A stretch of 64,000 nt of DNA from Topomyia yanbarensis (lineage: Eukaryota > Arthropoda > Insecta > Diptera > Culicidae): assembly GCF_030247195.1 (NCBI RefSeq), contig NC_080672.1, positions 367,714,271 to 367,778,270 of the forward strand. Direction: 5' to 3'. The stretch's first letter is position 1; each line of letters begins with the position of its first letter. Below the pieces are notes generated by a model. That model saw only the letters and a list, made by a program, of their open reading frames with translations, ran no database searches and was not told the DNA's origin. Both the position numbers and the translations under genes were made by a program. This document shows positions 33,893 through 45,300 of this stretch, in pieces.

Positions 33893-34365
33893 TAGACACC
33901 CCATTTCAATATTTCTGAAGGAACAGAAGGTCGAGTTTGGAAAGTTTGTAACTTTCATTGTACTTAACCAAATTACACAATGTTCGCACTAATGATTCAG
34001 AAATATGACCAGGAATCTTCTATTAGATTTGTAAGTATGTATAATTTACATGAATAAAGAAAAATTGATTTTCAGGAATCAATTATTATCTGTTCTTCCA
34101 TTGGCCAGTACTACGCGACTTCCTCATGCTAACAATTAATTTCATCGTTAGCCATCTCCCTCACCAAGGCCAACAACGCCAACAAAACCGGTCCTTTTCA
34201 GGACCACCATCATTTTTGTAAAGAATAATTTGAAATATTCCTCGCCCAAATCACCTTTTGTCCGAAAATTCCAATGAGTATCAACATATTTGAAGAACGT
34301 GTTCTTTATGTATTCTACATCTCTCCGGTTATGTCGCAGACATTACCCACCCATCTTTTTTTTAA
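33893..34365 (+). repeat. Short relative of the histone-bearing repeat
   Basis: It begins with a TATAGACACCCCATTTCAATAT-like module, contains a canonical histone stem-loop at 34190-34205 and ends with CGGTTATGTCGCAGACATTA plus CCCACCCATC. No histone coding sequence remains. Confidence 0.55.
34190..34205 (+). terminator. Canonical histone 3' stem-loop
   Basis: GGTCCTTTTCAGGACC followed by ACCA is the canonical insect histone 3' end. No histone frame is recognisable directly upstream. Confidence 0.75.
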
Positions 34366-34865
34366 TAATTTCAACATGGTTGACTGATTTCGCTAAATTT
34401 GGAAAAAAAATCTCAAGGTCGGAGTAGAAATGGCGTGCGATGCTGGCGATCATTTTTTATCATCTTACTTTACAGCAGTTTATACCTCTACGATTACGGG
34501 AGCCCTTTAGTTCCATATTGCCCCGGGGCCCGAGCCCTAGTAACAATCGAGGTTTTATGGTAGATTTATAGGCATTCATAAAACTTAGATTGCACTTGTA
34601 GCGTGCTACAAAACTTCAATTGTTTTTTGAGAGTGATCTTAAGATGGCCCTTCGCGGCCTAGAGACGGGCGTCTGGATTTTTTACCCCTTATCAGGCTGA
34701 CAGGGATACCCGAGTAACCGCAAAACTGGAATACTCATAACTATGCCATTTTTAACCGATTTGAACACTTTTGGATGTTTTGGATTTAGGAATTCATCTA
34801 CTTTTGGCCGAATGTTCCAGTATTGGGACATTATTTGTAAATCGCAATGGGACACTGGCAATAAT

Positions 34866-35886
34866 CCACGCAAACCTACGCCCGCGATTAAGGTTGTGGT
34901 ACCAGTAATACCGGTACCGAAAATCCCGGGAATACCGACCAATTTTTGGTACCGTAATACCGGTACTGAATAGTACCGGTATTTTCGGTACCATACCATT
35001 TTTTATGAAAAATATGTGGGCTCTCTAGGGGGACCTGTTTCAAAATATCGGTCTACAAGATGACTTTTAATTATATTAATTACCTTCTATATTACTAGCT
35101 CCCGTTGTACTGAACGAAATGTTTAAATTCCTGCTTTATTTGAAATTAAATTTTAACGATCTTGCACCAAATTTCAAAATATTCACATCACATTTTTTTT
35201 ATTAGCGACATTCTGATTGGTTTCCATTATTCACTGGGTGACGCGTAATAAGACTATGGTCTAAGTCATGTCTTTAGTTTACTCTTAAACCTTTATTTAT
35301 AAAAGAACGAACAGCGATTTAGTAGCTAACATTTTTAGGCTTGGTGAACTACTCCAAATGGGGCGATTTGTCATTATTCGGAAAATTCAGCAAAACTCCA
35401 TAGTTTACAGGAAAGCAAGGAGCCTTGGTATGCAGGTCGAAACCAATTTAAAGAAAATCAAGAGAGGAAATGCGAGCAACCTGCTCGAATTTACTGCCAT
35501 TCTCACTTTGATTTACTGTTGTTAATAGTGTTTCTTACATTTACCATCTGTTGAAGTCGACAAAAGTCGCACCGCTTAGCAGTTTGATTTCAAAGTGGCC
35601 CAGATTTCGAAATAAAAGAAGGTGCCGCATACGAAAAATATTTTCTGCTGAAACGAGTCATGCCATTCCAAATCAATTAACGCAATAAACATGTTTTTTT
35701 GATCAGCACAAATCAATCATCTGAGAATAAGGTTCAGTTTGAGCATTCAATTTCACTTTGAAGCTTTTTTCGAATTTTTTTAAAAAAATATTCGAGTACC
35801 GGTACTTTACCGGTACTACCGGTACTGAGGGCTTCAGTACCGTAGTACCGGTTCTCGCCAAAAAGGGTCGGTACTGCGAACCCTAC
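34866..35886. repeat. Element bounded by degenerate TACCGGTA repeats
   Basis: Clusters of GGTACCG/TACCGGTA words at 34890-34995 and 35795-35880 flank about 800 bases of AT-rich filler, suggesting inverted repeat ends of one element. The outer neighbour sequence CGCCCGCGAT recurs at both sides. Confidence 0.45.
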
Positions 35887-36180
35887 CCGCGATCTCGTAA
35901 ACATAAAAGTGCCCCTGTGATTAACATTTACGAATTTATAAACTCGGTCTCAAGTGCAATTATACAAACGTTCGCGTTCGCGTTTCCACGCGACTATGAA
36001 TCAATCACGTCCGGAAGCCCCTGGTTTCAGTCCCAGCAGCCTAGGTCCATGCATTCAGTTGGACCATTCCCAAAAAAAACGCGATCAAACAGATACAACG
36101 CTCGAGCCTTTCGCGATCATCCACGTACACTTACGCCCGCGTTCTCACAAACATAAGAACACTCCGGTGATTAAGTGAAC
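35887..36180. repeat. Local duplication CGTAAACATAA...GTGATTAA
   Basis: CGCGATCTCGTAAACATAAA..TGTGATTAAC at 35888 and CGCGTTCTCACAAACATAAG..GGTGATTAAG at 36138 are about 250 bases apart; a third relative starts near 39410. Origin unknown. Confidence 0.45.
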
Positions 36181-36897
36181 GGTTTAGCACTTATACATTT
36201 ATGCACGGAGAACCAAAATTCGGCTCAGATGCGAAAACCTTAGTTGATTTACTGAATTGAATTTATTATTTAGGACAACTAAGCAAATTCTAAATTTGCT
36301 GGTTTTGATTAGTTGTTCTCGATCTTCCTGAAAAGAGTTGGAATTTCAGAGAGAAATGCTGATTTGGCAAGAAAATGATGCTGTCACTTTTAGCGGAGAC
36401 ACATTCTTCATCTTCTCAACTAAATTTTGTGCTGAATTCAGTGCTATTTTCTGTTATTTCAACTAATATATACTCTAAATTCAAATTAAATTAAAATTAT
36501 CTAGTTATTTAATTGAATTCATGAAAAAATATGCTAATTTTAGGGAGGTTGTTTTGTTCAATCTAGTTTTTTCCTCAGTTGATTTCAACAAATGTCAGTT
36601 TTGAATTTAAGCCATTCTGTTTTAAAATTTAAAATTTTTCGTAGTTAAATTTAGAATGTCAATTTTTTAAATTTACTACAGCTTTGGTTAAATTTTGCGT
36701 TTTTTCTACTGATTTAAAAAAATAAAATTCCTGCTTTTTAGACTTATATTTCGACATTAATTTGATTCAGTTGAAGTCCTTTAGAATACAATCAATATGG
36801 GTATTTTCGAAATGGTTTTGACGAGGGTGTCGGAGGACAATGTTTAGCACCAGTTTTAAATCCAAAATGGCGACTTCCGGTTTAACGAAATTTTCTT

Positions 36898-37580
36898 TAA
36901 GGGGGGTAAAGGTTTCAGCGTAAAAACACTTTTTTGCGAATTTTTTTAGAACTTTGTGTGTAGCGAATTGATCAAAACTTTTGTACATTATAGTGCATTT
37001 TTTCAATAACATGCTGTAATTTTTCTAGGCTAAACTATCGACAAGCAACTCGGTGACGAAGCTTTTTGTCTCTGGAAAAAATATGATTTGCGGTGTTACC
37101 TGCCATCCAAAAACTACTCAACCGATTTATTTCAAACTTTGCATACACATTCTATGTAAAAAAATATCTAACTCCTACGTTGAGTTTTTGAGATAATTTT
37201 TCGATTAAAGGGGTGTTTACTAATAAAAAGGCGTGAAAAAAAATAAATGAGTAAAACACCCCTAATTGAAAATTTATCTTAAAAACTCTACGTAGGAGTT
37301 AGGTATTTTTTTAAAAGAATGTTTATGCAAAGTTTGAAAAAATCGGTTGAGTAGTTTTTGAATGGCAGGTAACACCGCAAATTATGTTTTTCCAGAGGCG
37401 TTCTACAAAAAGCTTCGCCACCGAATAGTTTGTCGAAATTTTTGCATAGAAAAATTATAACATGTTATTGAAATAATTCACTGTGATGTATAAAAGTTTC
37501 AATCAATTCGCTTCACGTTAAGTTTTAAAAAATCTCTAAAAAGTGTTTTTTCCATGCTGAAACCTTTGCACCCCACCCCC
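36898..37580. mobile_element. Foldback element with about 300-bp inverted arms
   Basis: Left arm GGTAAAGGTTTCAGCG... and right arm ...CATGCTGAAACCTTTGC are inverted copies over nearly the whole length, meeting near 37200-37260 (CCCCTAATTG versus CAATT..GGGGTG type centre). Same family as the interrupted foldback at 11085-13590. Confidence 0.85.
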
Positions 37581-37635
37581 ACAAACATTGCGACGCGGAG
37601 GGACGTACACGTCCCTCCGCGTCGCAATGTTTGTG
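37580..37635. repeat. GC-rich 56-bp palindrome
   Basis: Two perfect 27-base arms, starting CACAAACATTGCGACGCGG, are separated by only two bases. It sits exactly at the right edge of the foldback element. Confidence 0.95.
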
Positions 37636-38040
37636 AGGATGTAAGGAGTATAACTAGCACAAAAAATATGTGAATTTGTTAATTACTTATTAGTTATAAA
37701 CAATTAAAACTCGAAAATCTCGTTTTTTACAAATAAAACTCGATTAACGAGAGTTTTTGGGGTCAGTATAGTTGTTTTCGAATAGGATTGATGAATATTT
37801 GCGAGAATTTTTCCTTGGTTCCTAACCTTGGCTTATATTTAACAATTTCTTGTTAGGAATATATTCCCGTAAATGGGATCTAAAAACGTAAACCACAAAC
37901 TTTGACAAGTATTCCTTATTTGAATCTGTCATAATTTCTGGATTAATCACATAAAACCCCAAACAACATCGACCTCTAATACCTATTCGCCACCTCCATT
38001 TCGAAAAAAACTGTGATTAGATTATAGAATTTCGCTTAAC

Positions 38041-38384
38041 TTACACGCAGGAAAACAGATTTGTAAGTTCAATAAAAATATGGATTAAATTCAATAATAA
38101 AATTATTGGTCGGGAGACAATAAATTTATTTATTTTGATTTCAATAAAATTTATTTATTGCTTCAAAAAAATATTATTCAATTTTTTAATAAATATTTTA
38201 TTGAAATTAAAACAAAATTACTGAAATTAAAAATGATTTTATTGAAAACAAAATTTTATTGTTGTTGCGATAAAAAAAATATTTTCAGACCAAGATGTTT
38301 ATTATTTGAAGTAATAAACAATAAATGATAGGATTCAATAACACATATTTTTAGTTTAAATATGCTTAATTTTTCTGCGTGTAA
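38041..38384. mobile_element. 344-bp AT-rich MITE (TTACACGCAG ends)
   Basis: TTACACGCAGGAAAA at the left mirrors TTTTTCTGCGTGTAA at the right. The interior is almost only TTTATTGAA/TTCAATAAA words. Confidence 0.8.
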
Positions 38385-38660
38385 AGTTGCCAACTTGGAT
38401 TTTAGAATGGCGTAAAACATCTGTCTCTGGAAACAACTCATCCGAACCATTCCTAGGTTTTTCCCAACTTCGCTAAAACGGAAGTCGCCATTTTTAATTT
38501 TGAAATGGCGCTAAACATCAACCATCGACACTCACTCGTCAGTCATTTTTAAAAATTCCCAAACTGATTGTGCTGCAAAAAATTTTGATTAACCGGGAGT
38601 CGCCATCTTGGATTTCAAAATGGCGCTTAACATCCACCTCTGACACATCTTGTACGTAGG
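38385..38660. repeat. Degenerate tandem repeat, about 110-bp unit
   Basis: Three diverged units each contain GCCATYTTGGATTTYAAAAT and GGCGYTAAACATC followed by a CTCTGAC/TCGACAC block. A related fragment is at 36855-36885. Confidence 0.6.
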
Positions 38661-39407
38661 GAACTAAACGGATGTAAACATGCTAAATAAATACATTATG
38701 CGATGATACTATAATTGTTTCACTGACATTAAGTCTTCTTTCTTGACAATACATACATTGCCACAATTTCACTCCACCAGGCCAGAAGATAAGAGAAAAA
38801 TAAAAACTTACCACCATTTTCAACCAAAATACTACACTTTTCGTGGACAATTTCATGCAACATTAACTTCTCATTTTATCTGTGCACTACTTATTGACAA
38901 TAATCCTTTTGAACTAAAACAAAGTTAATTCACAAAATATTTCGAGGAAAAATCTGCCACAACACCAATTACTAACAATTTATTTTTTTCACTCAAGTGA
39001 ATTTGACATGAGCAAAAACTGTTCTTTTTTTAACAATGATTCTGGTTATAAAATTCAGTAAAGGTTTTTGTTATTCGCCGTGCTGAATTTTCACAGCATA
39101 TATTCACAGCCCCGAAATAACAAAATAGCATTCTTTGTCTATTTGGGTGAGAATGCTGTTTTCATTCCTAAATTCAACCGCAAACAAAGTTGAAAATGCA
39201 AATTTTATTTTTAGTTTTTGTTTTGCTGGATTGTGTCCTGGATTTTATTTAACTAAAACCTTCTCTTAAAAACAAAAACTTAATTGGAAAAATAAAAGCT
39301 GAATTTTAACTAAATCGCTTGTTATTTTTAGGAATTTGTTGTTAAATTCAACTAATTTAAAAACAGAAATAGGATTTAGCACTAGAGCTGATTTCTATCT
39401 TTCCGTG

Positions 39408-41109
39408 TGTACGCGATCTCAATCGTAAACATATAAACGCTCGTTCCAATATGATAATGAAATCTCCACGTCTCCACATCTTTACCGTAAACTCAATATC
39501 ACAATCAGAATCACGGCCCGCTGCAATTGACCTCAATAAGCGTGCTAGGGGGCGATATTTCCCGTCCCTTCTGCAATTGAAGTGAGTGATTCTGACAGAG
39601 AGCCCTTCCGAGAACCAAACACATTAATCATGATATAGTTTTTGTGGTAGTGAATTACTTCACAAAATCCAAACAGTGTTGATAATTTCTCGTAAACTAT
39701 TCCAAGAAACTTAAAATATAATTAATGAATCCTTTCATGCCTGGTCCATGATTCCCAGTCACGATTCACCATTCGTGATCGTGAAATAATGCGCAAAATC
39801 ATTAAATACGTTTCCACTGTCATGATACAGTTTATAAAATATGCAATTTTGTGCATGATCCTAACATTTTCACGTGTACAATTTTATGCAACTCAGAATA
39901 TTTATCATGGTTTTGTGAACTCGTGAGCTGGTCACGAATATCCAGTCGAGCTAGTGAAATGTTCAGTAAAATTACTTCAAATTATCTGCTATGTATGTTT
40001 GCTGAAGAAAAAAATATCTTTTATTGTTGAATAAAACAAAAGATTTCCAAAAATGATACCCCATTAAGAAAAATAAAGGCGTAAACTGACTTAGATGCGA
40101 TATCACATTTCATTAAACTTAGCTGAACATAACTAAGCATCTAATGCCAGTAAATACTTCTGACCGTCGTTTTTGGTTTTGGGACCACTGTGCACCAATC
40201 TGAAAAATTGACACACGCTCTCAGTTCTCAAAATCACCGTTAGAGGTCGTTGAGAGCACAATAACACGAACCTAGGAAGGAGTTCATAACCACACATACT
40301 ACTTTTAGTATCTAACAACATGTAGAAAAAATGGGTTTGCAATTTTTGCTACAATTTAGTGAGAAAAGTTTTTTTTAAATCATTGATAATATTCAAAAAA
40401 AAATCACAAAAAAGCGAAGATAGTAAGAATTTTTACTTATTCAGTCAATATCTTTGAATCAATGCAATAACTTATTCCAATGAATTTCAAAAAGCTTTCT
40501 TCCAGAAATTGAAGCCTGCATTAATTGAAATGGACTGATATTTAAATATTTATATGTCAATGACTGAATAAATGTTTACCTCACTTCCATTCACTATCGT
40601 TTGATAATGTGACAAAAGCTGTAACAGCCATATTGGTGCATGCGGGGTAGCGATAGCACAAGCTTTCAATCCGTTGTTCGAAATCTGTGCGTGGCGTTGC
40701 TCGGCGTGGAATAGCTTAGTTACAAATTGTGGGCAATTTTTTTTTCTTGGTTAGATGTTATCAGGTACTAACAGTAATATATGTGTTTTGTCGAACCAAA
40801 AAACCTGTTTTAATCCACCTAGCGGTGCCTTTCTCAATCATGAACACGAGAATGTTTTTTATATTCATTAAAAGCTTTCAAATGCATATATTACATTTTA
40901 TTATTATACATGACATGACAACTATATACAAGAAAAGAAATAATTATTAGAGCTCTTAAATTTTGTAAAAGAAACAACAGCCACGCAAATATTGAACTGA
41001 AAAACGGTGCGAAATCGGCAAAGTCCAAAAAAATCGATCCTCATTAAAAAAATTTTTTTGTGATAACATAAAATCTCGACGTTTCATGCATTTTAAGGAT
41101 GTTTGGCAT
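39408..41109. other. Unassigned AT-rich sequence with ATTCATGA-rich repeat relics
   Basis: 39740-39960 resembles sequences at 51260-51420 and 54430-54850 (GTGAACTCGTGAGCTGGTCA-type words), so it is a decayed member of that repeat. No gene is seen in the rest. Confidence 0.4.
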
Positions 41110-41802
41110 CAAAAATATGAATTCGATTTCTGAAATTTCATGGGATTTGAAAAAAAATTTGAGTGCCGGTTTATATGGGAATTTCATATGTGACCGGACG
41201 GTTCAGTCTATATTTCCGGAACCATATAAGCGATCCGTGCGAAATTTTATAGACATCTGTGGGGATAATATAGCTATCATTTGGAACTAAGTTTGTGAAA
41301 ATCGGCCCAACCATTTCCGAGAAACTGATATGAGTTTGCTAGTTTTGAAAGATGGCCGCTTTTCCCGGGCACTTCCGGAACCGTGGTCAATGTAGTCAAC
41401 GAAAGTTTGTTTGGCCGTCGGTGACCTAGAACTGCAAATTTAAGTTGTTTGAGAAACATTTTAGCGAAATTTTTACCTTTTTTGCTTTCATCGGAGTATC
41501 GGTTTGAATCACAATTTTGCTATGTGATCGTACGCCACGACCCGTAACTCCGGAACCGGAAGTCGGTTCGGGATAAAATTTAATAGTCATTTACGGGGAC
41601 GCAACATATTTCATTTGAGACTAAGTTTGGTTGATTCGGTTTTCTACGTGATCGTACTCATCCCCCTGTAATTCCGGAACCGGAAGTTGGATCCATTAGA
41701 AATTCAATAGCAGCCTATGGGAACGTTGCACCTTTCATTTGGGACTAAGTTTGTGAAAATCGGTTCAGCCAACTATGAGAAAAGTGAGGGAGATTGTGTT
41801 CG

Positions 41803-41842
<40 letters not shown>
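41110..41842. repeat. Diverged tandem repeat ending in a (CA)n microsatellite
   Basis: About four units of 140-170 bases share TCCGGAACCGGAAGT, TTTCATTTGGGACTAAGTTT and GTGAAAATCGG blocks. The array ends in an uninterrupted CA tract at about 41805-41842. Confidence 0.75.
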
Positions 41843-41844
<2 letters not shown>

Positions 41845-41967
41845 TTTACGTTTGAGTTTTACTTAAAAATATATTTAATTTATAATTATTTCCAATTTAC
41901 TCAGAAATAAAATACAAAGAAAATATTTTACATTTTATGGTGTAGTCCTACGTCAACAGTTATGGCA

Positions 41968-42021
41968 AATAAAAACTTTAAAGGGATACCCCTATAGGGG
42001 TATCCCTTTATAGTTTTTATT
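41968..42021. repeat. 54-bp palindrome without spacer
   Basis: The central 30 bases are perfectly self-complementary (AAAGGGATACCCCTA and its complement, no loop). Extending outward, 27-base arms have a single mismatch. Confidence 0.95.
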
Positions 42022-42119
42022 TTATGAAAATTATTGTTGTGGACAGTACAACTCTGGAAGTATTTGATTAATAATTATGAATTCTTGACAAACTTATGAT
42101 TATAACGTATAAATTAACG

Positions 42120-42267
42120 GTCAAATTCGCTTTGAGGGAAAATTATGGATAAACCATTATTGGTTGACAAAGTTCACAGAATTAAACGAAAGTAACGACT
42201 TTTCGTTTTTTGTTTAGTTACAACAGCAATGGTTTGTCTGGAATTTTCCCTCAAAGTGAATTTAGAC
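42120..42267. mobile_element. 148-bp TIR MITE (GTCAAATTCGCTTTGAGGG)
   Basis: GTCAAATTCGCTTTGAGGGA at the left mirrors TCCCTCAAAGTGAATTTAGAC at the right, with AAACCATT/AATGGTTT pairs inside. Confidence 0.8.
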
Positions 42268-42292
42268 ATTTTACGTTCTAATCATATGTATG

Positions 42293-42566
42293 TCGAGAAT
42301 TCTCGAGTGCTTTTTCAAAAAGACGTATGTAACAATGAGATACTCTCTCTCTCTGTTTACTTTCTTTTGCGATTATCACGGCGTCTCTATCAAACTTTCC
42401 AGTCATTATACACAGTCTCTCGATCTGACAGCAGTTTTGACTGGCAAATTATGCAAAAAAGTTGAGAGGTAAATGCAAAAGTGTTCGAGTTATTAACAGA
42501 AGAGAAAGTAAACAATGAGAGTCTCTCATTCTTAGATACGTCTACTTGAAAAAGTATTCGAGAATT
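42293..42566. mobile_element. 274-bp TIR MITE (ATTCTCGAGTGCTTTTTCAA)
   Basis: Inverted arms of about 85 bases: CTTTTTCAAAAAGACGTATG and GTTTACTTTC at the left, complements at the right end (GAAAGTAAAC, ATACGTCTACTTGAAAAAG). Confidence 0.8.
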
Positions 42567-44388
42567 ATACAATAACAAATTAGCCGAATTTTTCAGCAAA
42601 AATCATGTTGCGAATTGCGTTGTCGAATATTATAAAACAAGGGCCGAAAATAATAAAAACGGAATTAAAAACACTACGAATATAATTCCGGAAACGGACT
42701 TAATCAAATTAATAAATCAACTTTAAACCATCAGATTTTTGTTTTTATATTCAACAGACATGATTACGATAGTAGCTTGTCGAAGTCTCCCAAATGTCTT
42801 CCGGTTTCCATGTCACGTTTGCTCCACAGACTGTAAAAAAAATACCATTTATATGCGCAGCGTTCTGTTTGATCAATACGCTCGAAAAAAGTAAACACAG
42901 GAAGGTTAATATCATCGTTAAAAGGAGGTGGACAAGTTGAAGGCGTACTGCACAGTAGTATCAGCACAGGACAATCACGTTCATTTTATTATCTCCACCC
43001 GACCCAGACCCCGATAGCTCTTTGGATCGATCAAGCTTAGTTCTCAATCATTTCGCCTGCGTATACCATTGAAAACACAATCATCCCTTTAAAAAGAACT
43101 TTTGTGCGCGGGGAAAAAATGGACGCAGAGCTTCAATTAATAACAATAATAATAAATGCCCATTTGGTGAGTGATGCCTTTAATGGGATGTGGCGCGTCG
43201 ATCGACATTACCGCGTTACATACGACCTTTCGACTTTTCGAGCCATCTTCTGCAAATGGTCATCCCGCAATGCTGGACGACGACCATCCAAACGACCTGT
43301 TGAATGATCGGATGGTCGTAAATATTTCCGCTTCGAGGCGAGCACCCACGCGGCATCAATTTTGGGCGTAATGAGTAAGGGAGACTGAGAGAGAGGGGAA
43401 AAAACGCGAGTTCGGCAGCTTGTGCGCCCAGCGTCGGCGGAGATACTGGAACCCCCGTATGGTCACCTCCACCTGTCCGTCAGTGTTTGAACAGGTAAAG
43501 ACTTGCAGCAAATTGTTAAATCATTTGATCCCGAAAGCAAACGAAAAAAAAATAAAATCACAATGGGAGCCATTGCTTATGGCATGTGAAGATCAAACGA
43601 AGCGTTTCGCGCCGTTAAAATTCGCGCAAAGGCGTTTGAATTTGCATAAATTTTCCAAACAATTCAATTCCAACGAAACGCCCTGTTTTCTGTGACGTTC
43701 GCGTAAATTTGGATGGTTTTGCTACTTATCCTAATGATTGATTTTGGAGTGTTTGTTTTTGTGGTTGTCTGTCTCTTTTTTTTTCGACTTCGGCATGACT
43801 CAAATCTTGCTTCCTCGTTGCGTGCGAATTGAAGCCGGGCGGTGGCGGTGATGCATTCAAACGGCACGGATGATGGATGGGTTGGCTGAGTGAGGTGACA
43901 GCTGGAATTTTTTGGAACGTTTGTGAGCTCTTGACCGTCCAAACAAATTATTGAGAACCAGAGGACACAGTCCACAGATCTTATTTTGAGGCATTGGCGT
44001 TAGAGGAGAGGCGTAAATATGTATTAAATGTTTGGGAAGAGGTTTTGATGGAGCGAAAAATATTCGACGTAATTAAGATTCACGAACTATAGTCATAATA
44101 GCTTTAATGGGGAAGCAACATAAAACTCTTCGCTTTTTCGAGAGAAATTTTGATTACTAAACAATTTTGCCGAAAAATAATTAAGAAAAAAACATTAAAA
44201 ACTTGTGAACAAAATGGCAGCTATTTTTTTAGTATTAAAACCGCACAATTTTTATCTTCTGAGGCTTATTAGAACTATCATTTGCAATAGTCTAATCCGA
44301 AACAATTCAATTCATTCTCAATAACAGTTGAATGTCCATTCTATCTAAATAGAAGGAACCCTAAGGATAAATAATCGCCCCCCCATAC
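42567..44388. other. Mostly unique sequence 3' of the candidate LIM 5' exon
   Basis: 43000-43500 is GC-richer with no repeat relatives in the window; its frames show no domains. It lies just inside the presumed long LIM intron, where regulatory elements are common. Nothing specific can be named. Confidence 0.3.
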
Positions 44389-44608
44389 CTGGTGTCGTAT
44401 CCCGGCAATCGTCCATCAAGCAATCCATCCCTCGGTGACATCGGAAGGAGGCATTCTCCTTGGCCGCCGTCGCTCCCGGAAGAAACATGCTCAGAACGGC
44501 AATGTCTTCATTGTTGTCTTTGGCACGTTTAATCCGCTCCCCGCCAACAATTTTCGTCTTCAGCCGTAGCCGACTGTCGAAATCGGACGCTAGAACGTCT
44601 GTTGCCAT
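44389..44608 (-). CDS. Candidate 5' coding exon of the LIM-domain gene
   Basis: From the ATG at 44608 (GGAAACATGG context) the minus strand encodes 73 codons plus one base: MATDVLASDFDSRLRLKTKI, then a Lys/Arg/Glu-rich part, then FRCHRGMDCLMDDCRDTTP, ending at a clear GTATGG donor (GT at 44388-44387). A good acceptor (poly-T then CGCAG, ending 44717) lies upstream, and a stop in frame just before the ATG marks 5' UTR. The exon ends in phase 1, exactly what the LIM exon at 17234 requires. Joining gives 735 bases = 244 residues plus stop. The last Cys residues lie about 17 residues before the LIM Trp-His, as the first half of a LIM finger would, although with Cys-x4-Cys instead of Cys-x2-Cys. 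The exon itself is well supported; its link to the LIM gene is inference. Confidence 0.5.
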
Positions 44609-45300
44609 GTTTCCACCCTGTGGCTGTGTAACCGTCAAATATCACACTTTCTAACCGCCAATCAGCCCCTGTGGGCGATAGCACCGGTTTTGCAGCTATT
44701 GCATAAAATGACACTGCGAAAAAAACAAAATTGCACAACCGTATGGGGCAGACACTTTTTTTAATTCACTTTCTCCGCAATATTAGAAATGACCGTTCGC
44801 CTTTCAAGATGACCTCTCAATGGACTATGAAAGCGTGAACGTTATTCAAATCACTATTTCTTAACCAGCAACAGCAACCCCTTCCCGTTGCAAGCTACTT
44901 TCACACTCGTCCGGAAAAGATTTAATACTTCCGGGGGCTTCAACTGATCTGGAGGAGTCACTCGCAGATGTAATCCGACACCGGATTGGTTTGTGTTTGC
45001 GTCGTTGCGTGGTTTGGGACCAGATCCAAACGACCGGCTGCTGACCAATTGGGATTCAATTTCTTCGAGTACACGAATGGCACAACAGTACATTCACGGG
45101 TTCGCTACCAGAGTGGAGAGCAGATCGCGAAACGATGTAATCCAATCAAAAGTTCATTCATAACTGAAGCCGGCGAGTAGCGCTAGTGTTATTCTTATTG
45201 TGTCTCGCGTGTATACGAGCTACGGTACGTGCGAAGTTGTTCTCGCTGAAACTCCTCGAGCGTCTTTTTAGCGAAAGGGAGTGAGGTGTCGTGTTGAAAA
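44609..45300 (-). promoter_or_regulatory. Possible 5' UTR exon and promoter of the minus-strand gene
   Basis: The exon with the ATG at 44608 begins at an acceptor ending at 44717. Further upstream, TTCAGTTATG near 45170 resembles an insect initiator (TCAGTT). The stretch 44854-45180 has a coding-like minus frame that is probably 5' UTR. No TATA box is evident. Confidence 0.3.

Larger units (their letters stand above)
36204..39407. mobile_element. Probable 3.2-kb TIR element (CACGGA ends) with nested repeats
   Basis: The left end CACGGAGAACCAAAATTCGG is similar in reverse to the right end ...CAGCTCTAGTGC region CTATCTTTCCGTG. TTAAATTCAACTAA-type words occur near both ends. It contains a foldback (36898-37580), a palindrome (37580-37635), a MITE (38041-38384) and degenerate tandem repeats. 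The inverted ends are weak. Confidence 0.4.

Noticed and set aside
41805..41842. (CA)n tract as a functional signal
   Set aside because: Ordinary microsatellite at the end of a diverged repeat array.
44854..45093. 79-codon minus frame upstream of the candidate LIM exon
   Set aside because: Probably 5' UTR; no domain, and no convincing splice link in frame to the next exon.
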